Shown: piece by piece, positions 36,242 through 45,758 of the stretch
Layout of the letters: each line of letters starts with the position of its first letter
How positions within the stretch are numbered: position 1 is the stretch's first letter
Assembly (NCBI RefSeq): GCF_024198255.1
Contig: NZ_JAJVKW010000002.1
Location: forward strand, 186,001 to 250,000
From: Myxococcus guangdongensis
Lineage (GTDB): Bacteria > Myxococcota > Myxococcia > Myxococcales > Myxococcaceae
Direction: 5' to 3'
Length of the DNA: 64,000 bases
Made by a program: the position numbers and the translations under genes
Notes under the pieces: generated by a model
What the model was told of the DNA's origin: nothing
Seen by the model: only the letters and a program-made list of their open reading frames with translations
Databases searched by the model: none

Positions 36242-37480
36242 TCAGGTGCTCGCGACGTCCGCCGTGCGAGGGCGCTGCCAACGCAGCCCCACCATCGACA
36301 GGAAGAACAGCGCCGCCGCCGTCGCCGTGACTCCGCGCACGCCCACCCGGTCCGCGAGCGCGCCCTGCGCCCAGACGCCCACCGAGTAGCCCACGTTGAT
36401 GAGCAGCATCGCGAGGCTGCTCACCCGGCCCTGCAGCTCGCGCGGCGTGCGCTCCTGGTTGCGCGTGCTCAGCCCCGTCATCACCACCAGATACACCGCG
36501 CCCAGGAAGAACATCGTCCCCATCGCCACGGGCAGCGTGGGCGACAGCCAGTACGCCATCGTCACCGGCCCCATCAACATCATGGACAGGTCCACCACCC
36601 GGTCCTTGCCCCAACGCACCGCGAAGCCGCCCACCAGCCCCGACGCGACGAGCGCTCCCACGCCCTGCACCGCGATGAGCACCGACGCGGCGGACGCATC
36701 CGCGCCGAACACCTGGAGCGCGAACACCGGCACCAACGCGATGAAGGGCGAGATGAACAACGCGAGCAGGAACAACGCCACCATCGCCAGGCGGATGCCC
36801 GAGTCACCCCGCGCCAGCCGCGCGCCCTCCAGGATGTCGCCCCACAGCCCTCGGGAGGACGCGGGCAGCGAAGCCTTGGGCTCCGCGCGCACCTGCGCCA
36901 CCGCGAACAACACCGCGAAGAACGACAGCGTGTTCGCCACCATCACCCAGGCCACGTTGCCCGCCGCGAGCAACCCCGCCGCCAGCACCGGCCCCACGAT
37001 GCGCCCCAGGTTGAACTGCGCCGACATCAGCGTCATCGCGCTGTGCAGGTCCTCCTTCGCCACCAGCCCCGCCACCAGCGCCGTGTACGCCGGCCCCGAC
37101 AGCACGTGCACGCAGCCGTTGAGGAGGGAGATTGCCGCCACCGCCTGCACGGTGAGGTTCCCCGTGAAGGCCAGCGTCGCCAGCACCGCCGCGAGCAGCG
37201 CCTGGGACGCGGCGCACACCGCGACGTACTTGCGCCGGTCGAACCGGTCCGCCAGCGCGCCGCCCAAGGGCGACAGGATGAGCGAGGGCAGGTACGTCAG
37301 CGCCGCCACCCCGCCCGTCCACTCCGCGCGCCCCGTCACCTTCGTGACGAAGACGCCCAGCGCGAGCACCTCCATCCACGTGCCCACGTTGGAGACGAGC
37401 GCCCCCGACCACACCGCGAGGAACTCCCGGTGACGGAAGGCACGGAAGGACGGCAGGGACGCCAGGCTCGAGATGGACAC
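36242..37480 (-). CDS. MFS transporter (EntS-like)
   Basis: A 412-residue major facilitator with about twelve hydrophobic helices and the loop 2-3 motif GALADRFDRRKYVA. The overall pattern resembles the EntS/MFS-3 group, several of which export siderophores and peptides. I take the GTG at 37480, just before the first conserved helix; the frame is open to 37537. It is tail-to-tail with the LysK-type gene, so it is not in that operon, but its place at the cluster edge fits an exporter or self-protection pump. It may instead be an ordinary chromosomal transporter. Confidence 0.8.
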   Translation of the reverse strand: MSISSLASLPSFRAFRHREFLAVWSGALVSNVGTWMEVLALGVFVTKVTGRAEWTGGVAALTYLPSLILSPLGGALADRFDRRKYVAVCAASQALLAAVLATLAFTGNLTVQAVAAISLLNGCVHVLSGPAYTALVAGLVAKEDLHSAMTLMSAQFNLGRIVGPVLAAGLLAAGNVAWVMVANTLSFFAVLFAVAQVRAEPKASLPASSRGLWGDILEGARLARGDSGIRLAMVALFLLALFISPFIALVPVFALQVFGADASAASVLIAVQGVGALVASGLVGGFAVRWGKDRVVDLSMMLMGPVTMAYWLSPTLPVAMGTMFFLGAVYLVVMTGLSTRNQERTPRELQGRVSSLAMLLINVGYSVGVWAQGALADRVGVRGVTATAAALFFLSMVGLRWQRPRTADVAST

Positions 37481-37550
37481 GCGAGCCCGGTTTCTAACAG
37501 CACCCCGGCGCGCGCCGGAACAGCGCGCGGGGCCCACATGCGGACACGCC

Positions 37551-38552
37551 TCAGACGAGCTCGGACTTGGGCTGACGCGTCATCAGGTCCACCACCGCCA
37601 TCTTGGCGTTCTTGTCCTCGTAGGCAATCAGGTAGACCTGATGGCAGATGGGCAGCTCCACGCCCGTCTTGAGCGACAGGTCACGCGCGCTGCGCGCCGT
37701 CTTCACGCCCTCGGCGACCTCCTTCATCTGCCCGAGGATGTCCGCCAGCTTCTTGCCCTTGCCCAGCTCCATGCCCACGTGCCGGTTGCGGCTGAGCTCG
37801 CCGGTGCACGTGAGGACCAGGTCGCCCATGCCGGACAGGCCCGAGAGCGTCAGGGGGTTGGCGCCCTTGCGCACCGCCAGCCGGGTGATTTCCGCCAGGC
37901 CGCGCGTGATGATGGCCGCGCGCGCGTTGTGGCCCATGCCCAGGCCGTCCGCCATGCCCGCGGCGATGGCGATGACGTTCTTCAGCGCGCCGCCGTACTG
38001 CACGCCCACCACGTCGGTGGAGGTGTAGCTGCGGAAGGTCTCCGTCTGCAGCGCCTTCTGGCAGCGCACCGCCACCTTGTCCCAGTGCGAGGCGATGGTG
38101 ACCACCGTGGGCATGCGCCGCGCCAGCTCCTTGGCGAAGCTGGGGCCGGACAGCACGGCGATGTACGGGTGGAACTCCTCGGGCAGACAGTCCTCGAGCA
38201 GCTCCGTCATCGTCAGGAGCGTCTCGTTCTCGATGCCCTTGGACACGGTGATGATGGGCACGTTGCGCGGCAGGAAGTCCTTGGCGCGCGCGAGCACCTG
38301 GCGCGTGGCGTGGCTGGGCGTGGCGAGCACCACCAACTCCGCGCCGTCGAGCGCATCCTGCAGGTCCAGCGTGGCGCGCACGCGCTCGGAGATGGGGATG
38401 CCAGGCAGGTAGGTGGGGTTCTCGTGCCGCGTGTTGATGGCGTCCACCACCGTCGGCTCACGGCCCCAGAGGCGGACGTCCTCGCAGTTCGCAGCCAGCA
38501 CGTTCGCCAGGGCGGTACCGAAGGAGCCTGAGCCGATGACACTGCCACGCAT
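37551..38552 (-). CDS. gpsA: Glycerol-3-phosphate dehydrogenase [NAD(P)+]
   Basis: A 333-residue enzyme reducing dihydroxyacetone phosphate to sn-glycerol 3-phosphate for phospholipid synthesis. It has the nucleotide loop VIGSGSFGTAL at the N-terminus, the VSKGIE segment, the catalytic region GALKNVIAIAAGMADGLGMG and the NARAAIITRGLAE stretch with the substrate-binding Asn-Arg. Length is normal. It lies upstream of the MFS gene on the same strand and downstream of a probable outer-membrane protein gene. Confidence 0.95.
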   Translation of the reverse strand: MRGSVIGSGSFGTALANVLAANCEDVRLWGREPTVVDAINTRHENPTYLPGIPISERVRATLDLQDALDGAELVVLATPSHATRQVLARAKDFLPRNVPIITVSKGIENETLLTMTELLEDCLPEEFHPYIAVLSGPSFAKELARRMPTVVTIASHWDKVAVRCQKALQTETFRSYTSTDVVGVQYGGALKNVIAIAAGMADGLGMGHNARAAIITRGLAEITRLAVRKGANPLTLSGLSGMGDLVLTCTGELSRNRHVGMELGKGKKLADILGQMKEVAEGVKTARSARDLSLKTGVELPICHQVYLIAYEDKNAKMAVVDLMTRQPKSELV

Positions 38553-38588
38553 GGAAGACCTCGTTCGAGGGGGTGGAGGGCACCGGCG

Positions 38589-39548
38589 CTAGAGGCCGGT
38601 GACGATGCCGATGGAGACGACCGGCATGAAGGTCGCGTCCTCGGAGCGGCCGCGGAAGTCGCCGCCCAGGGAGACAGAGTAGGACGTTTTCTCGCTCAGC
38701 GGCACTTCGGCGCCCAGGCGCACGGGCACGGAGCCGGAGGACACCAGGTCCGGCGGCAGTCCGCCCAGGGGCGTGCGCTGGATGGGCTCGGTGTCCAGGG
38801 CCACGTGATAACGCACGTCGGCGAAGAGGCGCGGGGCGCGGGGGCCTCGCATCTGGAAGGTGCCGACGAGGCCGGGCATGACGTTCCAGTTACGGCGTCC
38901 GCTCAGGTAGCGCGCGCCCCGGTCCTCCATGCTGGCCGAGCGCAGGAAGAACGCGTGGCTGCCCTCCACCACCACGCCCAGGCTCCAGCGCGGGCCACCG
39001 TCCAGCGCCGTCCAGCGCAGCCCCAGGCGCGGCTCGTTCATCATCCCGTAGAGGGTGTCGAAGCCCGCGAGCACGTCGACGCGGGGCAGCACGCCCAGCG
39101 CGGCGCGGGCGGAGACGACGGGGAAGCCGAGTGACAGGCCCACGGCCACGCCACCCGGGCCCACGGAGCGCGCGCCCAGGAGGCTGACGCGGTTGGGGAC
39201 AGGGGGAGGACCGGGTGGGGGCTCGGGGAGGCGCGGGGTCGAGGGGGCGACGGAGACGGGCTCCTCGTCGTCCGGCACGGGGACGAGGGGTGGGACCTCG
39301 GGCAGGCGAGGCAGCGGCGCGGCGTCCGGGCCGGTGGGCGCGGAGGTGGCGCCGGGGAAGCCGGTCCAGGCGGCGTCCGGGGCGTCGTTCCTGGAAGGCG
39401 CGGGCACCTGCTCGGAGGGCTGTGGAGCCGAGGGGTCCCACGGTCGCTTCTCGGGCGGAGGGGTGCGGACCACCGGGACCTGGGCCCAGGAGGTGGCATG
39501 CCCCAGGGTGAGGGCGAGCGGCACCAGGAGGAAGCGGACGGAGGGCAT
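38589..39548 (-). CDS. Secreted, proline-rich, probably outer-membrane beta protein
   Basis: A 319-residue protein starting with a signal peptide (residues 1-22, ending in Ala-Gln). A proline-rich, disordered stretch covers residues 25-120. The C-terminal 190 residues alternate hydrophobic and polar residues in strand-like blocks and end in VSIGIVTGL, which looks like a transmembrane beta-barrel. I do not recognise the family. It shares orientation with gpsA, 36 bases upstream of it. Confidence 0.6.
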   Translation of the reverse strand: MPSVRFLLVPLALTLGHATSWAQVPVVRTPPPEKRPWDPSAPQPSEQVPAPSRNDAPDAAWTGFPGATSAPTGPDAAPLPRLPEVPPLVPVPDDEEPVSVAPSTPRLPEPPPGPPPVPNRVSLLGARSVGPGGVAVGLSLGFPVVSARAALGVLPRVDVLAGFDTLYGMMNEPRLGLRWTALDGGPRWSLGVVVEGSHAFFLRSASMEDRGARYLSGRRNWNVMPGLVGTFQMRGPRAPRLFADVRYHVALDTEPIQRTPLGGLPPDLVSSGSVPVRLGAEVPLSEKTSYSVSLGGDFRGRSEDATFMPVVSIGIVTGL

Positions 39549-39734
39549 GGAGACGGCCGCAAGCTTAGTCCACGGCGCGGGAGGGACACGAGCCGGGTGC
39601 GGGACGGAGCGCGACCCTGGGTATGCCCCGTTGGCTGGTGGGCAGGGGGCGGTGGGAAACGTGTCCTCGGCGGCGCCGCACCGGTCTACCATCCGCGGCG
39701 CGCCGGACGGTGGGCGACCGAGGAGAGCTACGGG

Positions 39735-40316
39735 ATGAGGGCAGGAGGGCGCGTGGCGTTGTGGGTGACACTGGCCATGGGGTTGGCGTGTCGCTCGCGC
39801 GCGACGACGGAGGCGGACGCGGATGCGGGAGCGGGGACGCGGGTGGCGACGGTCAACGCGACGCTGCCCGCGTGCGAGGTGCTGCTGCCCTCGGACGTGC
39901 GCGAGTCCATGCTGCCGGGCTTCACGATGAAGGAGGACCGGGCGTGTCCGACGTGCGGTCCGCTGTGCACGTTCCGCTCGGCGTCGGAGAAGGACGTCAC
40001 GGTGTCGGTGACGTGGGACTGCAAGCCGCACTATTCACAAGCGGACACGCAGGCGCTGTTGCAGCCGACGTTGAACCTGGGCGGCGAGGAGATTCCGGCG
40101 CTCGGCAAGGCGGCGGCGCGCAGGGCTCCGGCGCAGGGGATGTTGCAGGTGATGGCGTGGGATGACGACACGCCGTGCGCGCTCATCGTCACGTGGCTCG
40201 GGGGCTCGCCGGAGCAGGCGCTGGACGTGGCCCGCCTCGCGCTCGGCGCCACGCGTCCGGACTCCTTCCGCGCACCGCCACCACCGGAGCCCGAGCTGGA
40301 CTCCGGGACGAATTGA
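39735..40316 (+). CDS. Lipoprotein of unknown function
   Basis: A 193-residue protein beginning at an ATG with GGAGAG upstream. Its signal peptide ends in the lipobox LACRS, with the acylated Cys near residue 19. The mature part has four further cysteines, two of them in CPTCGPLC, suggesting disulfides. The C-terminus is rich in Pro and Glu. Outer-membrane or periplasmic attachment is inferred. The 186-base gap before it is shared with the minus-strand beta-barrel gene. Confidence 0.6.
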   Translation: MRAGGRVALWVTLAMGLACRSRATTEADADAGAGTRVATVNATLPACEVLLPSDVRESMLPGFTMKEDRACPTCGPLCTFRSASEKDVTVSVTWDCKPHYSQADTQALLQPTLNLGGEEIPALGKAAARRAPAQGMLQVMAWDDDTPCALIVTWLGGSPEQALDVARLALGATRPDSFRAPPPPEPELDSGTN

Positions 40317-40374
40317 TCTGGCAAGAAATCATGGCTTTCCAGTTGGATGCGGCCCTCTCCCTGGAGAAGCCAAG

Positions 40375-40854
40375 ATGCTTCGCCTCATCCTTCGCGGCTG
40401 GCCTGCACTTCTACTGACCCCGACCCTGCTGGCTGGAGGCTGCGCTCATGCCCCGCGGCCCGAGCGTCGCATCTACGTCATTGCTGAAGACTGGTCGGGC
40501 TTTGGTGGCTCTGGTTCACGTGACTGCGATGCCGAACACGTCGCGTGCTTCGACCGATGCTGGAACTCCACTCCACCCCTGAGAAGCATCAAGCCCGGCA
40601 CCGGCAAGCATCATGAGTACTGCACGGAGAAATGCCGCGAGGCCTATATGGACTGTACCCAGGCAGCGGAGCAGTCCGCGAGACGCCCTCAACCGACAAC
40701 ACTTCGGTTCTCCAGCATGGAGAGCGCCATCGACTGGCTCGGCGAACACAAGACCGAGGTGCTCATCGGCACCGTCGTGGTCGTCGCTGGCGTTGCGTTC
40801 ATCATCTCGACGGGAGGCAGTGGCGCGCTGGTCCTCGCGCCGCTCGCGCTCTAA
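40375..40854 (+). CDS. SitA-like lipoprotein without a toxin domain
   Basis: A 159-residue lipoprotein: hydrophobic signal, lipobox LAGGC near residue 23, then a Cys-rich segment (CDAEHVACFDRCW and CTEKCREAYMDC), and a C-terminal hydrophobic stretch after HKTEVLIG. From memory this layout resembles the N-terminal delivery part of myxobacterial SitA-type polymorphic toxins, which are passed between cells by TraAB outer-membrane exchange. It stops right after the hydrophobic part, where toxin members carry their variable C-terminal domain. The family link is tentative. A small gene follows after 24 bases, as an immunity gene would. Confidence 0.45.
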   Translation: MLRLILRGWPALLLTPTLLAGGCAHAPRPERRIYVIAEDWSGFGGSGSRDCDAEHVACFDRCWNSTPPLRSIKPGTGKHHEYCTEKCREAYMDCTQAAEQSARRPQPTTLRFSSMESAIDWLGEHKTEVLIGTVVVVAGVAFIISTGGSGALVLAPLAL

Positions 40855-40878
40855 CCCTAGAAAAGAGCAAGACGCACC

Positions 40879-41256
40879 ATGACGACTCCCAAGAACTTCG
40901 ACATGGAGACGACGCTGCGCCTCCTCGACGAGGCCGGTGGCCATTACGAGCCTGGGTCCAAGGAGGACGAGGCCCTCCAACTGGCTGGCATCGCCCTGCT
41001 CTATCTCAGACACACGCATCAGATGGATGCGTTCCTCCAGTATCGAGCAGAGTTCTCGGACCCGGCCTCCGAGGTTCGCGTCACCCAGGACTTCGCGACA
41101 CGAGCACTGGCGGATGAATGGCTCGCCAGCGGAGCGGGTTCACACGGAGAACTCGTGCGTATCGTGGGACAGGGCTTCCAGGTCGTGGTCCTCCCCACGG
41201 GAAAGCGATTCCTCCGGACACCGCTCCCCGAGGAACTGGGCACGCCCCGCCCCTGA
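40879..41256 (+). CDS. Small soluble protein, possible immunity-like partner
   Basis: A 125-residue acidic cytoplasmic protein with no signal or membrane segment and no family I can name. The ribosome site AAAGAGCAAG precedes the ATG. It starts 24 bases after the SitA-like lipoprotein gene on the same strand, the position where toxin systems have an immunity gene, but nothing in its sequence proves that role. It ends 15 bases before the convergent cytochrome gene. Confidence 0.5.
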   Translation: MTTPKNFDMETTLRLLDEAGGHYEPGSKEDEALQLAGIALLYLRHTHQMDAFLQYRAEFSDPASEVRVTQDFATRALADEWLASGAGSHGELVRIVGQGFQVVVLPTGKRFLRTPLPEELGTPRP

Positions 41257-41271
41257 CGAGCCGCGCACACC

Positions 41272-43266
41272 TCACAGCGTGCGCAGGTACTCCACCAGGT
41301 CGTCGACCTCGGTCTCGGTGAGGTCCGCGGTGGTGCCGTGCTTGTTGGACTCACGTCCCTGCATCAGCCGGCCCTTGAGTGACAGCGCGCTGCCGTCGTG
41401 CAGGTACGGCGCCGTGCGCGCCAGACCCAACAGCGACGGCGTGTTCAACCCGCGCTTGCGCGTGTTGTCGTCGTCGCGCATTGGCCCCGTGGTGATGAAG
41501 GTCCCCACGTCCGCCTGCTTGTTGTTCGTGAAGTGCTCGCCCTCGTGACACGTGTCACACGCGGCCTTCTTGAACACCTGCTCACCCCGCGCCTGCGCCG
41601 CCGTCAGCGCCGAGCCCCGATACGGATTGTCCGGCGTGGGAATCACGTCGATGAACGCGGACAGCTGCGCCACCATCACCCCATCCAGCGACGTGCCGCC
41701 CATCCGCCCTCGCACCGTCGCGTCCAGGAAGTCCCTCATCGAGGGGAACTCTCCGCTCCAGTGGAACGGCCCCGTCTCGGTCACCTTCCGCCCCGCCAGG
41801 CTCGGCGTCTGACGCGGCCCGTCCGGGAAGCCCCACACGTGTCCGTCATCCCGCCCGTCCAGGTGACACGACGCACACGACGCCGCCACCCCCGCACTCG
41901 TCATCCGTGAATCCAACGCCGAGTAGAACAGCTTGCGCCCCGCCGCCTCCTGCGCCGTCAGCACGTCCTCCCCCACCACCGGAATCGGCGCCCCCTGCGT
42001 GCGCACGTTCGCCACGTTCCCCGAGCCGTCGTTCACCAGCGTCGTCACCGTGTGGTCGAACGCGTTGTAGACGTACACCTTGCGCCCGTCCCGCGTCATC
42101 GCGATGCCGCTGGGCCCCGAGCCCACTCGCACCAACTGCCGCACCGTGCTGGCCCGCTCCCCCGTCAAGTCCAGCCCCGTGCGCCGCTGCGTCGGGAGGA
42201 CCGCCACGTTGTCCGTCTCGCGGTTCACCAGGAACAGCCACTGCCCCGACGGGTCCACCACCGCCGCCACCGGCCCCTGGATGGGGTGACTCGACTCCGG
42301 GCTGACGATGGTCGACGGCGGGAAGTCCGGCTCCTCGCTCGGCGGCGGCCGACACCGGTCCAGGTCATCCACCCGGGGCGAGCCGTCCTCCGTGTTGAAC
42401 GTCAACAGGCCCGGCGCCACCACGCCCGCCGTGTTGCACGGCCCACCTCCACCGTAGAGCGAGCCCCCAGGGCCCCGGCCATCACTGGTGAGCGAGTCCT
42501 CGCGCGCCCACAAGGTCGGCGCGAAGGCCCGCGCGCCCTCCGGCGACACCACCACGTCCGCCATGCCCCTCGGACGGAAGAGCGCGTTCGACAAGGGCAT
42601 GGGAAACGGCTCATCCGCCGCCATGCCCTGCTGCGTATTCGCCCGCGTGTACAGGTCCGTGCCCTCACGCTGCATGCGCGGCTGGTGCGCGTCCGACAGG
42701 TCCACCGTCACCAGGTCCGCGTGCCGGAACAGACTGACGAGCGCCCGGCGCCCACCGTCCACCAGCGCGACGCCGCGCGGCTCCTCGCCCACCGGCAACT
42801 CCCAGCGCACCTCCAACGTGCGCGTGTCCACGGCCATCAACGTGCCGTACACCGAGGAGTCCAGCGCCGTGCTGTTCACCACGTAGAGCGTGTCCCCGTT
42901 GGGAGACACCGTCATGCCCATGGGCTCCACGCCCACCGCCACCCGCGCGGCCTCGTTCCAGTCACCCCGACGGATGACGGACACGCTGCGGGCTCCACGG
43001 TTGGAGACGTAGACGGTGTCGTCCGGGCCCACCACCACCCGCTCCGGCCCGGTGCCGACCTTCACCTCGCCCACCTTCTGTCCGCTCGCGGTCTCCACCA
43101 CGGCGAGCACGCCGGTGTCCGCGTCCACCACGTACAGGAAGGCGTCATCCCGGCTGAGCGCCACCGAGCCCGAGGCGTTGGTCCACGCCGCTCCCGTGGA
43201 GCGGTCCTCGCACGCACACAGCCCGAGCGCCGCCGCCAGGACTCCGGCCAGAAGGTGCCGCTTCAT
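41272..43266 (-). CDS. Lipoprotein with beta-propeller and di-heme cytochrome c domains
   Basis: A 664-residue exported protein. The start is the ATG at 43266 with GAGGAGG before it, followed by a signal ending in a Cys (LCACED), likely lipidated. Residues 25-430 form a YVTN-type beta-propeller (repeats such as GPERVVVGPDDTVYVSN and EPMGMTVSPNGDTLYVVN). The C-terminal third resembles di-heme cytochrome c peroxidase/MauG proteins, with heme sites CASCH near residue 460 and CDTCH near 570 and a GLNTPSLLGLARTAPYLHDG segment. It probably handles electrons at the outer membrane or periplasm; the substrate is unknown. Confidence 0.82.
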   Translation of the reverse strand: MKRHLLAGVLAAALGLCACEDRSTGAAWTNASGSVALSRDDAFLYVVDADTGVLAVVETASGQKVGEVKVGTGPERVVVGPDDTVYVSNRGARSVSVIRRGDWNEAARVAVGVEPMGMTVSPNGDTLYVVNSTALDSSVYGTLMAVDTRTLEVRWELPVGEEPRGVALVDGGRRALVSLFRHADLVTVDLSDAHQPRMQREGTDLYTRANTQQGMAADEPFPMPLSNALFRPRGMADVVVSPEGARAFAPTLWAREDSLTSDGRGPGGSLYGGGGPCNTAGVVAPGLLTFNTEDGSPRVDDLDRCRPPPSEEPDFPPSTIVSPESSHPIQGPVAAVVDPSGQWLFLVNRETDNVAVLPTQRRTGLDLTGERASTVRQLVRVGSGPSGIAMTRDGRKVYVYNAFDHTVTTLVNDGSGNVANVRTQGAPIPVVGEDVLTAQEAAGRKLFYSALDSRMTSAGVAASCASCHLDGRDDGHVWGFPDGPRQTPSLAGRKVTETGPFHWSGEFPSMRDFLDATVRGRMGGTSLDGVMVAQLSAFIDVIPTPDNPYRGSALTAAQARGEQVFKKAACDTCHEGEHFTNNKQADVGTFITTGPMRDDDNTRKRGLNTPSLLGLARTAPYLHDGSALSLKGRLMQGRESNKHGTTADLTETEVDDLVEYLRTL

Positions 43267-43526
43267 GAAGCCTCCTCTCGCGTCCCCCGACGGGACCCCC
43301 ATCCACCGTGTCTCATCGTCGGAGATGCCGCGCTGTGTCGAAGGGGGAGGACACGCCCGGCCCTGGTCGCTCGCCTCCCCCGCGAGCCCGCCATGCTTGC
43401 ACCAGACCCCCCGCGAAGTCGATGGCCTCCCGGGGCGGACTCCGGGTGCCGGACAGACGGCCTCGCCGCCCCCCAGGATGAAACGCCACGAGCGTGTGGC
43501 ACCGGGTGGGAGTAAAGGAGTAGGAC

Positions 43527-45059
43527 GTGTCCCGTTCGTCCTCCGTCATCCTGAGCTTCCGGCGCACCTTCGCGCTGCTCATCATCCTGGTGGTGCTGCC
43601 CTCCGCGGGCCTGTCCGGCTTCGGCGTGGTGGCCATCATCAACGAGCGCGCCGCGGTGGAGAAGCGCCTGGAGGCCGCGTGGCGCGGGACGCTGGAGACG
43701 CTCTCCCAGGAGCTGCCCCGTCAGCTCGCCGAGGCCCGGCTCGAGCAGGAGGCCGGCACCCTGCGCCTGGAGGCCGCCGACGGCCGCATCCTCTCCGAGC
43801 CCGACGGCACCTTCCAGTTGGAGGGCGGCCGCGCCATCACCGAGGACCCCCAGCTCGCCGAGGCCCTGGGCACCGTGCTGCCAGAGGTCGGCTCGCTCCC
43901 CGAGGCCCCCACCTTCTTCTCCCTGTCCACCGGTGGACGCTCCGTCGTCGTCGTGGCCGAGCGTGACGGCGCCGTCGTGCGCGGCGTGCGCCTGTCCGTG
44001 CGCGCCCTGGAGACGCTGATGACGGAGCAGGTGGAGCCACGCACCGTGTCCAGCGAGCCGGTGCGCTTCGGCCTCATGCCCGTGCCCCGGGAGTCCCCCA
44101 CCGAGGGTGGCCTCATGGGCAAGCTCGTGTCCGAGGTGGCCCAGGCTCGCGCGAGCGCGCTGGGTCCCCAGGTGCTCGCCGAGCGCGTGCTGTCCCCGCC
44201 CCTCCAGGACTTCCGGCTGGTGGTGCTGCCCACCGGCGAGGACCCCGTGGCCCGCGCCTCCACGCGCAACCGCGCCGTGTACGGCGTGCTCCTGGGGCTC
44301 TTCTACCTGACGCTCACCTTCGGCGTCGCCTACACCGGCCGCGTGCTGTACCGCGAAGCGCGGCTGTCGCGCATGAAGACGGACTTCGTGTCCCTGGTGA
44401 GCCACGAGCTGCGCACGCCGCTCACCTCCATCCGCATGTTCATCGAGACGCTCGCCCTGGGACGCCTCAAGGACCCGGCGCAGATGCAGGAGGTGCTCAC
44501 CCTGCTGACGCGCGAGACGGAGCGGCTGTCCATCTTCATCGAGCGGGTGCTGGACTGGTCGCGCATCGAGGGCGGACGCAAGGTGTACCAGCGCGAGCCC
44601 ATGCCGGTGACGGACGTGGTGGACACCGCCGTGTCCGCCTTCCGCGCCCAGCGGCTGGAGGGCGGCGTGGACCTGAAGGTGGACGTGGCCAATGACTTGC
44701 CGCGCGTGGACGTGGACAAGGAAGCCGTCGCGGGCGCGCTGCTCAACCTGCTGCAGAATGCCTACAAGTACAGCGGGCCGGCGGACCGGCGCATCCAGCT
44801 GAGCGCGCACCGCTCCGGCCGGTGGATTGACCTGGCGGTGGAGGACAACGGCGTGGGAATCGCTCCGAAGGAACGCAAGCGCATCTTCGAGCGCTTCTAC
44901 CGGGTGGACAACCTGCTGACGCGAAAGACGGAGGGCAGCGGGCTGGGGCTGGCCATCGCCCGGCGTATCATCGAGGCGCACGGCGGACGCATCGCCGTGA
45001 AGAGCGAGCTGGGCCGTGGCAGCCGGTTCACCATCCACCTTCCGGTGCAGAAGGCATGA
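43527..45059 (+). CDS. Membrane sensor histidine kinase
   Basis: A 510-residue two-component kinase. Transmembrane helices at about residues 14-36 and 251-275 flank a periplasmic sensor of about 210 residues with no recognised fold. The phosphoacceptor H-box [14 protein letters not shown] places His near 293, followed by the ATPase boxes [20 protein letters not shown] and [12 protein letters not shown]. It starts at a GTG with AAAGGAG before it. ATGA overlap with the response regulator gene shows they are a pair. The signal sensed cannot be deduced. Confidence 0.92.
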   Translation: MSRSSSVILSFRRTFALLIILVVLPSAGLSGFGVVAIINERAAVEKRLEAAWRGTLETLSQELPRQLAEARLEQEAGTLRLEAADGRILSEPDGTFQLEGGRAITEDPQLAEALGTVLPEVGSLPEAPTFFSLSTGGRSVVVVAERDGAVVRGVRLSVRALETLMTEQVEPRTVSSEPVRFGLMPVPRESPTEGGLMGKLVSEVAQARASALGPQVLAERVLSPPLQDFRLVVLPTGEDPVARASTRNRAVYGVLLGLFYLTLTFGVAYTGRVLYREARLSRMKTDFVSLVSHELRTPLTSIRMFIETLALGRLKDPAQMQEVLTLLTRETERLSIFIERVLDWSRIEGGRKVYQREPMPVTDVVDTAVSAFRAQRLEGGVDLKVDVANDLPRVDVDKEAVAGALLNLLQNAYKYSGPADRRIQLSAHRSGRWIDLAVEDNGVGIAPKERKRIFERFYRVDNLLTRKTEGSGLGLAIARRIIEAHGGRIAVKSELGRGSRFTIHLPVQKA

Positions 45060-45748
45060 GCGACACGACGCGGCGCATCCTGGTGGTGGAGGATGACCTG
45101 TCCATCCTCACCGGCCTCTCCATGAACCTGCGCTTCGAGGGCTACGAGGTGCTCCAGGCCCAGGACGGCCGCACCGGCCTGCAGCGCGCGCTGGACGACA
45201 ACCCGGACCTGATGGTGCTGGATTTGATGCTCCCGGAGCTCAACGGCTTCGAGCTGCTCAAGGAGCTGCGCCAGCGCGGCCGCGACACCCCCGTCGTCGT
45301 CCTGTCCGCCAAGGGCATGGAGACCGACAAGATTCTGGGCCTCAACCTGGGCGCGGACGACTACGTGGTGAAGCCCTTCGGCCTCCAGGAGCTGCTGGCG
45401 CGAATCAAGGCCGTGCTGCGCCGGCGCTACCCGACGCTGGGGGCCGCGCCGCCGGTGACGTTCGGCGACGTCAGCGTGGACATGAACGCGCGCACCGTGG
45501 CCCGGAGCGGCGCGGCCGTGGAGCTCACCGCGCAGGAGTTCAAGCTGCTGGCGCACTTCCTGGCGCACCCGGAGCGCACCTTCACCCGCGAGGAGCTCCT
45601 GTCCGGCGCGTGGGGCTACCACTACGAGGGCAGCGCGCGCACGGTGGACAACTTCATGCGCCAGCTGCGCCTGAAGTTCGAGCCGAACCCCGAGGAGCCC
45701 CGCCACTTCGTCACCGTCCGGGGCCTGGGCTACCGCTTCGAGAAGTAG
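45056..45748 (+). CDS. OmpR-type response regulator
   Basis: A 230-residue transcription regulator. The receiver domain has acidic residues EDD at 12-14, the phosphoacceptor Asp56 in VLDLMLP and the conserved Lys in YVVKPFG. A winged-helix DNA-binding domain follows at about 130-228, with [15 protein letters not shown] and the C-terminal [10 protein letters not shown] of the OmpR/PhoB group. It is coupled to the kinase gene by overlapping stop and start codons and is its partner. Confidence 0.94.
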   Translation: MSDTTRRILVVEDDLSILTGLSMNLRFEGYEVLQAQDGRTGLQRALDDNPDLMVLDLMLPELNGFELLKELRQRGRDTPVVVLSAKGMETDKILGLNLGADDYVVKPFGLQELLARIKAVLRRRYPTLGAAPPVTFGDVSVDMNARTVARSGAAVELTAQEFKLLAHFLAHPERTFTREELLSGAWGYHYEGSARTVDNFMRQLRLKFEPNPEEPRHFVTVRGLGYRFEK

Positions 45749-45758
45749 CCCTTCGGGC

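Noticed and set aside
40317-40374. Extra small gene between the two lipoprotein genes
   Set aside because: A short frame crosses this stretch, but it has no ribosome site and no recognisable product; the gap is only 58 bases.
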